Assembly (NCBI GenBank): GCA_003671065.1
Contig: QWPU01000047.1
Span: forward strand, 1-13,313
From: Planctomycetota bacterium
GTDB lineage: Bacteria; Planctomycetota; Phycisphaerae; Phycisphaerales; SM1A02
DNA length: 13,313 bases
Direction of reading: 5' to 3'
Each line of letters opens with the position of its first letter. Within the stretch, counting starts at the first letter, position 1. The notes under the pieces were generated by a model. That model was given only the letters and a program-made list of their open reading frames with translations, had not been told where the DNA came from and made no database searches. The translations under genes were made by a program, and so were the position numbers. Shown piece by piece: positions 1 to 5,674 of the stretch.

Positions 1-27
1 GCAGGCGGCGGAGACGAGGACTATTGA
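1..27 (+). CDS. 3' end of an upstream gene (last 8 codons and stop)
   Basis: The frame starting at base 1 reads AGGGDEDY and then TGA at 25-27, followed by an intrinsic terminator. The main support comes from the repeat copy at 2718-2744, where the same codons are preceded by a longer open stretch of coding-like sequence (see 2589-2744). An acidic, glycine-rich tail ending just before a terminator is what the end of a cytosolic gene would look like. The protein itself lies outside the window and cannot be identified. Confidence 0.5.
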   Translation, partial: AGGGDEDY

Positions 28-70
28 GTCCAGTCCGCGGCTGATCGAGGTTGTATTGAAATGAATTGAG

Positions 71-105
71 ACTCGAGCCACTGAAAGGTGGCTCGAGTTG
101 TTTTT
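71..105 (+). terminator. Rho-independent terminator, copy A
   Basis: ACTCGAGCCAC (71-81) pairs perfectly with GTGGCTCGAGT (88-98) around a 6-nt loop, TGAAAG. TTGTTTTT follows at 98-105. An 11-bp stem with a U-tract on the plus strand is a textbook intrinsic terminator. It lies 43 nt after the TGA at 25-27. Confidence 0.92.
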
Positions 106-309
106 GCATCGAGCGCGCCGATGGCGTGCCTCATGCAGACGCACGCATCCGTCACCGCCGCGCGCTCCTGCGATTGACTTTGCGAAATCGCCGAAAGCGC
201 GCACACAAGGACGCCGACGACAGGCATTCTTGCGCGCAGCAACGCGCTTACGGCAGCGGGCCGTTTGACAGCGCACTCCAGTGGAACTCCTTGCGCGTCG
301 AGCGTTGAA
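106..309. other. No convincing gene between terminator A and the 99-bp repeat
   Basis: This stretch has no recognisable gene, RNA or promoter. One plus-strand frame is open from a GTG at 126 to a TGA at 306-308, about 60 codons, and its stop falls one base before the palindrome starting at 310. It is Arg-rich, has no ribosome-binding site and resembles no family I know. A minus-strand frame covering 21-338 is also open but runs through the terminator. The sequence after terminator B (2823 onward) differs, so this segment belongs to the bracketed block and is not part of the 105-bp duplication. Confidence 0.4.
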
Positions 310-408
310 GCCCAACCGAGTGCGCATGTGCGCCGCATCCGAAGTTAGCATTCAGCCGCCCTCCAGACTAGCGTTCAGCCGCCCTCCGATCTAGCGTTCA
401 GCCGACAT
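310..408. repeat. 99-bp direct repeat, copy 1, upstream of the ATPase
   Basis: It matches 1724-1822 with one visible mismatch (gccctccg here, gacctccg there); both flanks diverge abruptly. The first 41 bp (310-350) form an imperfect palindrome: GCCCAAC at the left, GTTAGCA at the right, and a perfect GCGCA-TG-TGCGC hairpin at 322-333 inside. The remainder is made of 23-bp tandem units. The left boundary lies one base after the stop of a small open frame. The left heptamer fits the integron attC consensus RYYYAAC. The right one fits GTTRRRY only in part, and 41 bp is shorter than usual attC sites. Confidence 0.9.
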
Positions 409-436
409 CTGGACTGGCATTCAGCCGCCGTCAGGT
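345..436. repeat. Four tandem 23-bp units ahead of the ATPase gene
   Basis: Units begin at 345, 368, 391 and 414, all with the core TTCAGCCG at the same place. The most regular unit begins CTAGCGTTCAGCCGCCCTCC. Units 1 and 2 are nearly identical; 3 and 4 drift in the second half. The equivalent array in the downstream repeat copy has three units (1759-1827). The 23-bp spacing is about two helical turns, and the array ends 14 nt before the ATPase start, so a protein-binding (operator-like) role is possible but unproven. Confidence 0.8.
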
Positions 437-450
437 TTATCATCGGCATC

Positions 451-1701
451 GTGCCACGCGTTGTTGACCCCTTTCCTCGCTACCTCGCGCCTCGTTTGCG
501 AGAGGCGCTTGCAGATACTCCGGTTGTGCTGGTGCACGGTCCGCGGCAGAGCGGCAAGACCACACTGGCCCGCGCCGTCGGTGAGCCGCGGGGATACCAG
601 TACATGTCGTTTGACGACGAGGCCATTCGCAGCGCTGCGCTGAGTGATCCGATCGGCTTCGTGGGTGGGCTTCCAGCGAAAGCCATCCTCGACGAGGTGC
701 AGCGTGTTCCTGAGATCTTCACATCGCTCAAGGCTGCGATCGACAAGCGCAGAACCGCGGGTCGCTTCATTCTCACTGGATCAGCGAATGTGTTGTTGGT
801 TCCAAAGCTCGCTGATTCGCTCGCGGGTCGCATGGGCATTTTGCGACTTCATCCGCTCTCACAGTGCGAGCTTGCGTCCACGCGTCCGCGCTTCATCGAC
901 ACGCTGTTTCGTGGCGGATTCAAGACGGGAATCGTCGATCGTCTCGGCTCTAATCTCGCGGAGCGCATCACGGCTGGTGGCTATCCGGCCGCGTTGGCGC
1001 GCCGAGTTTCCGCGCGGCGCCGTGCGTGGTATCGCGACTATGTCGACACGCAGATTCAACGCGATGTCCGCGACCTCATGCGCATTCGCTCACTCGATGC
1101 GCTTCCCAAACTGCTCGCGCTTGCAGCCGGTCAGACCGCGCGTCTCATCAATGTCGAAGCGCTCGCCGCTCCGTTCGAGTTGGCGCGCCAAACGATCCAC
1201 GAGTATGTCACGCTGCTTGAACGCGTCTTTCTGCTTGAGCGTTTACCGCCGTGGCATACGAACCATATGAGCCGTCTCGTGAAGCGACCAAAGCTGCATG
1301 TGGCTGACACGGGTGTCGCATGTTCGTTGCTCGGCATCGACGCCCGCGGACTCGATGCGGACCGGCAGCTGCTTGGCTCAATGCTCGAGACTTTCGTGCT
1401 CCAGGAACTGCGCCGTCAAGCGAGTTGGCGGCCAGTGCCTCTCGACTTTTCCCATTTCCGCGATCGTGATGACTTCGAGGTGGACATCGTGCTCGAGCAG
1501 GGGCCTTCGGCTGTCGCTGGGATCGAAGTGAAAGCCGCAGCATCCGTTGGTGAATCCGATTTCCGCGGACTTCGCAAACTGCGCGAGGCTGCGGGCAAAC
1601 GATTCGTCGCGGGCGTTGTCCTCTACGATGGCAGCGCAACCATACATTTCCGCGATGGACTCTTCGCGGTTCCTCTGCGAAAGCTGTGGGAAACGACATG
1701 A
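451..1701 (+). CDS. AAA ATPase with C-terminal DUF4143 / PD-(D/E)xK-like region
   Basis: The 416-residue protein has the layout of the AAA_14 + DUF4143 family. Walker A is GPRQSGKT at residues 30-37. Walker B is ILDEVQ at 79-84. Sensor 1 is LTGSAN at 108-113. GYPA at 177-180 and WYRDYVDTQIQRDV at 193-206 are typical linker motifs. The C terminus carries HVADTG (283-288) and a nuclease-fold signature, EVD (343-345) then IEVK (358-361), of the PD-(D/E)xK type; catalysis is not established. Length is normal and no damage is visible. The start is GTG 451 with no Shine-Dalgarno. TATCAT at 438-443 lies 7 nt upstream, so a leaderless transcript is conceivable. The family is common in accessory DNA and its role is poorly known. 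The gene is bracketed by the 99-bp repeats, which fits a mobile unit. Confidence 0.93.
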   Translation: MPRVVDPFPRYLAPRLREALADTPVVLVHGPRQSGKTTLARAVGEPRGYQYMSFDDEAIRSAALSDPIGFVGGLPAKAILDEVQRVPEIFTSLKAAIDKRRTAGRFILTGSANVLLVPKLADSLAGRMGILRLHPLSQCELASTRPRFIDTLFRGGFKTGIVDRLGSNLAERITAGGYPAALARRVSARRRAWYRDYVDTQIQRDVRDLMRIRSLDALPKLLALAAGQTARLINVEALAAPFELARQTIHEYVTLLERVFLLERLPPWHTNHMSRLVKRPKLHVADTGVACSLLGIDARGLDADRQLLGSMLETFVLQELRRQASWRPVPLDFSHFRDRDDFEVDIVLEQGPSAVAGIEVKAAASVGESDFRGLRKLREAAGKRFVAGVVLYDGSATIHFRDGLFAVPLRKLWETT

Positions 1702-1723
1702 CTGCCGCCTGTCCTTGAATGGT

Positions 1724-1822
1724 GCCCAACCGAGTGCGCATGTGCGCCGCATCCGAAGTTAGCATTCAGCCGCCCTCCAGACTAGCGTTCAGCCGACCTC
1801 CGATCTAGCGTTCAGCCGACAT
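1724..1822. repeat. 99-bp direct repeat, copy 2, downstream of the ATPase
   Basis: This is the second copy of 310-408 with one mismatch, starting 22 nt after the ATPase stop. It carries the same 41-bp palindromic core (1724-1764, hairpin at 1736-1747) and 23-bp units at 1759, 1782 and 1805, the last one diverging after 1822. If the palindrome were an attC-like recombination site, its orientation (RYYYAAC side first) would be right for a plus-strand cassette gene ending just before it. It also precedes the next plus-strand gene, as copy 1 precedes the ATPase. Confidence 0.9.
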
Positions 1823-1961
1823 GCGGAGAGCAACGGGGAAATCGCTTCCTCTCCCCAATTCGGGCCTCAACTTTCTGCGTTCGCTGAGAGACTCGCTCGC
1901 ACCGTGCGGAATCGATGTGGCAGGACTCGTCCGTCCTCGTACTCGAGCACCTCTCACAGAA

Positions 1962-2588
1962 ATGAAGTTCGTCATGAACCACTCAACATTTGCAACTCTC
2001 GCTCTCACTGCCGCAGCACTCATCTCTTCCGGCGCAACCGCATCTGGCTTCACGGGCAATGTCGTTGTTGCGTCGCCGGTCCGTACCTGCATGTTGGTCA
2101 GGCAAACGGGGTTCGCGTCTAACTTCTTATCGCTGCAAATCAAGGTCTTGATGCGCTCAGGGGTCTACGAGTATCCGCAATTCAATGTGGTCACCTCTTC
2201 GCTCGGCTATGTCGTCGAAACGACTGGCAGTTGCTATCGCATTGTTGCGACGGTGGTCACTGGGAACCAAACTCGCTTTCAGATCTTTCACAGCGGCCTG
2301 CCAAACGTAGGCGTCCAATCCATTGAATTCGGTGGACTCGCGCAAGAACTTGTCTTTGACCGCACCAGTCCGAATCCTGGCACTTCAACATCTGACTCTG
2401 GTCGTGATGTGCAGTATTTCAGTGGCTCTGGCATATGGTCCGTCACCGCGGAATGGCGCAACCCCATCCGAATCGCTACCGCCTCGCCGCTTGGCGATTC
2501 GTATAGCGGACTCAAGATCCGTTTCAGCACCACCTTCCGCGCTGGCGATCACCTCTACTTCGATGTCGACACCGATATCGCGGCGTGA
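1962..2588 (+). CDS. Small secreted protein of unknown function
   Basis: 208 residues from ATG 1962. I do not recognise the family. The N terminus is a classical signal peptide: a short basic start, a hydrophobic core around LALTAAALISS, and small residues before a likely cleavage near residue 28. The mature part is rich in Ser, Thr, Val and aromatic residues in alternating patterns, with two early cysteines (one in VRTCML, one in GSCYR). This suggests an exported beta-sheet domain. The frame is open upstream to an ATG at 1821, but those 47 residues include repeat DNA and would bury the signal peptide, so I chose 1962; an ATG at 1974 is also possible. No clear ribosome-binding site is present. 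The stop at 2586-2588 abuts an in-frame gene-tail fragment. Confidence 0.7.
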   Translation: MKFVMNHSTFATLALTAAALISSGATASGFTGNVVVASPVRTCMLVRQTGFASNFLSLQIKVLMRSGVYEYPQFNVVTSSLGYVVETTGSCYRIVATVVTGNQTRFQIFHSGLPNVGVQSIEFGGLAQELVFDRTSPNPGTSTSDSGRDVQYFSGSGIWSVTAEWRNPIRIATASPLGDSYSGLKIRFSTTFRAGDHLYFDVDTDIAA

Positions 2589-2744
2589 TCAGCACAGCAA
2601 GGGGCAATCAGGGCCGAGCACTTTCTCCGACAGAATTGTGATCTTGGCTTGCCTGTCCAATGCGCTCCGACCGATTGCGCGATCACCGAGATCAAGGAAA
2701 AGAAGGCGAAGGCGCCAGCAGGCGGCGGAGACGAGGACTATTGA
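2589..2744 (+). pseudogene. Displaced 3' fragment of the gene whose end is at 1-27
   Basis: Directly after the TGA of the secreted-protein gene the same frame stays open for 51 codons to TGA 2742-2744. It has plausible codon use and a sensible C-terminal tail (EIKEKKAKAPAGGGDEDY). Its last eight codons, stop and terminator equal bases 1-105. The simplest reading is that this is a duplicated 3' end of the gene that lies mostly left of the window. It has no start codon with a ribosome-binding site, so it is probably not translated. How far back the duplication reaches cannot be seen. The parent protein is not recognised. A minority view is a single gene interrupted by the in-frame TGA at 2586. 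Confidence 0.5.
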
Positions 2745-2822
2745 GTCCAGTCCGCGGCTGATCGAGGTTGTATTGAAATGAATTGAGACTCGAGCCACTG
2801 AAAGGTGGCTCGAGTTGTTTTT
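2718..2822. repeat. 105-bp direct repeat, copy B
   Basis: It is identical to bases 1-105 and diverges right after the terminator's T-run. Upstream identity cannot be judged because copy A starts at the window edge. It closes the block that begins at copy A. Confidence 0.95.
2788..2822 (+). terminator. Rho-independent terminator, copy B
   Basis: It is the same 11-bp stem (ACTCGAGCCAC / GTGGCTCGAGT), 6-nt loop and T-run as the terminator at 71-105. It would end transcription coming from the small secreted-protein gene and insulate the gene starting at 2917. Confidence 0.92.
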
Positions 2823-2905
2823 AGAAGAAGGTTTTTGAATCCCAGACATTGCCGTGCCGATCTTGCGCGGGCTTGTCGCATGTCCATCGGTCGCTCACAC
2901 GACTT

Positions 2906-2910
2906 GGAGG
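2906..2910 (+). promoter_or_regulatory. Ribosome-binding site for the dockerin protein
   Basis: GGAGG lies 6 nt before ATG 2917. It shows that translation starts at 2917 in the signal-peptide frame. The long downstream frame has only internal ATGs without such a site, which makes the frameshift real and not a start-choice problem. Confidence 0.8.
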
Positions 2911-2916
2911 ATCACT

Positions 2917-4391
2917 ATGCGTGCACTGTTCTCATCGATACGCGTTCCATTCGTGCTACTCACCCTCTGCGCGTCGATGCCCGCACTTGCGAGCGATGAC
3001 ACTGGCTGTGATGGTGAAGAGTCGCGTGCTTATTGGTTTCGCCTGAAGCTTCCTGCGCAGTCGGTACCAGCCGGCGGCGAGGTCTCACTTTCGTGTTCGA
3101 GAATCTGCCGCAACTTGCGCAGTACGGTTGGCCGCGCGTGCGAATCAGCACCTCTGCCGATCTTGGACTCAACGATGAAAGGCTCTACATCCACGATGAT
3201 GTTGACGGTAAGTGGAGGCCACTTGCATTTGACGGCGAAAGCGATTGCGCCAATCCCGCGAATTGTCTCATGTACACCTGGGCGAATGGATCAGTCGCTG
3301 ACGGGACGGTGGTCTTCTCAATCCTCGCTTCACCGAGCGTGAATGCGAAGACTTGCCTTGACGGCTTCATCGAACTCACGCTGGCCTACGAGGCCGAACA
3401 AGATCACGATTGCAACAACAATCGCATCGACGATGCGTGCGACATCGCAGCGGGTCTCCTTGAAGACTGCAACGAAAACCTTTGGGCCGACATCTGCGAA
3501 CTTGCGCGCTTTCCTGATCGCGATTGCGATGGCAACGGCATTCTCGATTGCTGCGATCGAGACAACGGCGCAGATGACTGCGACGGCAACGGGAAACTCG
3601 ATCGCTGCGACATCGCCGCGAATCCTGCGCTTGATTGCGACGGGGATGGTCGGCTTGATCTATGCGAACTCATTTGGGATGGAGTCACGGATGTCGATCG
3701 CAACAACATTCCTGACAACTGCGACATCGCAGCGGGTCGCCTTGAAGACTGCAACAACAACGGCGTCGCGGATCTCATCGAGCTCAGTGATTCTGCGAAT
3801 GACACCAACGGCGATTCAATCCTCGATGTCTGCGGCGTGATCTCACCTGATCTCTGGATCGATGGTCTCGTCAATTCTGCTGATCTCTCTGTCTTGCTTG
3901 CGCTGTGGGCCACAACTGATGTGCGTGCGGACTTCGATGGCGATGGCCTTGTAGGCGCGCCTGATCTGGCGCTTCTTCTCGCTGCGTGGGGTCCGATTGG
4001 CTTATGCGGCGATGGCTTCGCTGACCCAGGTGAGAACTGCTGCAATTGCCCGCAGGATGTTGGTTGCGGCGCGGGGTTCGATTGTTACTACGGTGCGTGT
4101 CTGCCCTGTCCAGGTGGTTTGTGTTCACCGACGATTGATGAGTGCGATGTGCTCTACGGTTTCGGTCTCGAGCTCGTCTACGGTGACGAACCTTGCTACG
4201 GACCTGCGCGAGAGGAACTCGATTGCTACTACGCGTTCTTCGATTCTTCGCGCGGTCACGGATTCGCGATGAGCATGCTTTCGCGAACGACTTCGAACTC
4301 TGGCATCGCGGTTGCTTCACTCAGTCTGCTCGGACTCCTTGCGGTTCCTCGGAGTTTTGTTGAGCGACTGAAGCGGCGAATCCGGCGCTGA
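2917..4391 (+). pseudogene. Dockerin/Ca-repeat surface protein with C-terminal anchor, frameshifted
   Basis: The first frame (from ATG 2917 with a good ribosome-binding site) gives a signal peptide, about 26 residues ending PALA-S, and runs to about residue 55 (QSVPAGGE). The body continues in another frame with LTFVFENLPQLAQYGWPRV to the stop at 4391. The shift equals a loss of 1 or 4 nt near 3085-3095; loss of one TCAC from a doubled TCACTCAC would restore GEVSLTFVF. The body has several Cys-rich DCDGNG-type Ca-binding repeats (about 3405-3830), a dockerin-like pair (VNSADLSVLLALW and DGDGLVGAPDLALLLAAWG, about 3850-3995) and a Cys-rich segment. It ends with a hydrophobic helix (SGIAVASLSLLGLLAV) followed by a basic tail, a CTERM-sorting-like layout without a PEP motif. 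The downstream frame is undamaged, so the break is recent or a sequence error. The 3' end overlaps the convergent ligase gene. Confidence 0.8.
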
Positions 4392-5553
4392 GCCATAAGC
4401 ACACGCTGCACCAATCTTTGAGGAGTGAGAGATCGAGCATGCTCATCGCGGCGAATGTCGCGAGGCTTGCGGCGAGCGCTGCGCTCCACTTGCGCGTCGC
4501 TACTGATGCGAGTCCTCGACGAAGATCACAGATGATCGCAATCACCAACGCAGCAAACAACGCCGCGCCGATCACGCCGCGTTCAGTGAGTAGTTCGAGC
4601 GCGATGTTGTGCACCCACGGCATACCGCCTGCAGGCGTTTCTCGGCCTTGAATCTGCGGCAGTTTTCGTGATGCTTCATTCACTTCGAAGAACACGGCTG
4701 GGCCTTGGCCGAGCAAAGGTCGTTCGACAAATGCGTCGAACGCGATGCGCCAAGTTTGCAAGCGAATCTCATCTTGTGGATGCAGCGTTTCGCCGACTCG
4801 TTTGCGGAATGAACCGAAGTCGCCGATCCATGCGACGGCGCTCACTGCGAGCGCGATTGCGAGCGACCACTTCAGGAAGCGTCGCGTGCCGAACCAACTG
4901 TTGACATTCGCGCCGACAAACATTCCGCCAAGCGTCGTGCGACTACTCGTGAGCAGCACGCCGAAGCACGCGAGCGCAATCGACAACACGCGCGTCGACT
5001 TCGCGCGCGTCGTATCTGCGTTACACAACGCCAGCGGAAGCAGCAGCGCGATGAACGCAACCTCGTTTGGATTCGCAAGACTTCCGCTGTAGCGATAGCG
5101 ATCGACTGGCGCGGCGACACCGAGCAACATGCTGCGACCAAACGCGTATTGCCACGCGATGTCGAGCGCGCAGAGGAGAATCGCGGCGAGCATTGTTCGT
5201 CTCACCAACATCAACGCGCGCGCGTTTGCAGCAATGAGTTGCGCCGCGGGAAACACGAGCATCAACAGGAACCCGCTTGCGCCGCGACGAAGCGAAATTT
5301 CCGAGAAGGGCGAGAGCCACGCGGAGCACACGCTTGACGCAGCAAACGCCATCAGCAACGGCATGTGCCGAACGCGCACCGCAAGCGTGAAGCGATTGAT
5401 GAGCAGTCCGCAGATGAGCAGCGTGATGACGATCCACGCCAACCACGGTGCGAGCGAGCGACCCAGCGGCATCCACAGCAGCAGCAACATGAGTGCAGCC
5501 GCGCATAAGTGCGCTGCGATGCTGCGCGGTGAAAGGGCGTTGGAACGCGTCAT
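4321..5553 (-). CDS. O-antigen ligase / polymerase-like membrane protein (Wzy_C family)
   Basis: A 410-residue polytopic inner-membrane protein with about ten or more hydrophobic helices. Family motifs are GSLANPNEVA (157-166), LTSSRTTLGG (201-210), a loop with RLQTW then PLLGQGP (264-284), and HNIALELLTERGVIG (315-329). The large periplasmic loop with its Arg and His is where this family is known to bind the lipid-linked glycan. It likely joins or polymerises surface polysaccharide; which of the two cannot be told from sequence. I chose ATG 5553 because the first helix follows directly; an upstream ATG at 5616 would add 21 polar residues. Neither has a strong ribosome-binding site. The last 24 codons overlap antisense with the dockerin gene (4321-4391). 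Divergent to the RCC1-like gene, with 121 bp between. Confidence 0.88.
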   Translation of the reverse strand: MTRSNALSPRSIAAHLCAAALMLLLLWMPLGRSLAPWLAWIVITLLICGLLINRFTLAVRVRHMPLLMAFAASSVCSAWLSPFSEISLRRGASGFLLMLVFPAAQLIAANARALMLVRRTMLAAILLCALDIAWQYAFGRSMLLGVAAPVDRYRYSGSLANPNEVAFIALLLPLALCNADTTRAKSTRVLSIALACFGVLLTSSRTTLGGMFVGANVNSWFGTRRFLKWSLAIALAVSAVAWIGDFGSFRKRVGETLHPQDEIRLQTWRIAFDAFVERPLLGQGPAVFFEVNEASRKLPQIQGRETPAGGMPWVHNIALELLTERGVIGAALFAALVIAIICDLRRGLASVATRKWSAALAASLATFAAMSMLDLSLLKDWCSVCLWLSAGFAASVAQQNSEEPQGVRAD

Positions 5554-5674
5554 GCAATCGTTCTCGGTTCTCTGGTGCGCGAAGTGCTTGGTCGCTCTGC
5601 AAAAACTAGGATTCATTCCCGCTTTCGTCTCAATCTCGTTTCGTCTTTCCGCACTTCGCTGCTACCTTCGCAGG

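Larger units (their letters stand above)
1..105. repeat. 105-bp direct repeat, copy A (gene tail plus terminator)
   Basis: Bases 1-105 are identical, by eye without a mismatch, to 2718-2822. The match stops exactly after the T-run of the terminator (gcatcg follows here, agaaga in copy B). It may extend to the left beyond the window. The unit holds the last codons of a gene, its stop, a short spacer and the terminator hairpin. Together the two copies bracket about 2.6 kb that includes the ATPase and the small secreted protein. Confidence 0.95.

Noticed and set aside
21..338. Minus-strand open frame of 105 codons
   Set aside because: It runs through the terminator hairpin and the repeat palindrome, has no ribosome-binding site, and its first codons recur in the second repeat copy only because the DNA is repeated.
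345..436. Short CRISPR array
   Set aside because: The 23-bp units are head-to-tail with no spacers between them, and no cas genes are nearby.
1821..1961. Upstream extension of the secreted-protein gene to ATG 1821
   Set aside because: The ATG is part of the repeat DNA, and the added 47 residues would place the signal peptide inside the protein.
2586..2744. Read-through or selenocysteine at TGA 2586
   Set aside because: No SECIS-like structure was recognised after the TGA, and the parts before and after look like different proteins.
3033..3100. Programmed -1 frameshift in the dockerin gene
   Set aside because: No slippery heptamer or downstream stimulatory structure is evident; a small deletion explains the frames better.
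3404..4045. Ser/Arg-rich minus-strand open frame of 213 codons
   Set aside because: It is the antisense shadow of the GAT/TGC/GAC-rich Ca-binding repeats of the plus-strand gene.
5129..5674. Long N-terminal extension of the RCC1-like protein
   Set aside because: This open stretch is mostly the antisense of the ligase gene; the signal peptide begins at 5675.
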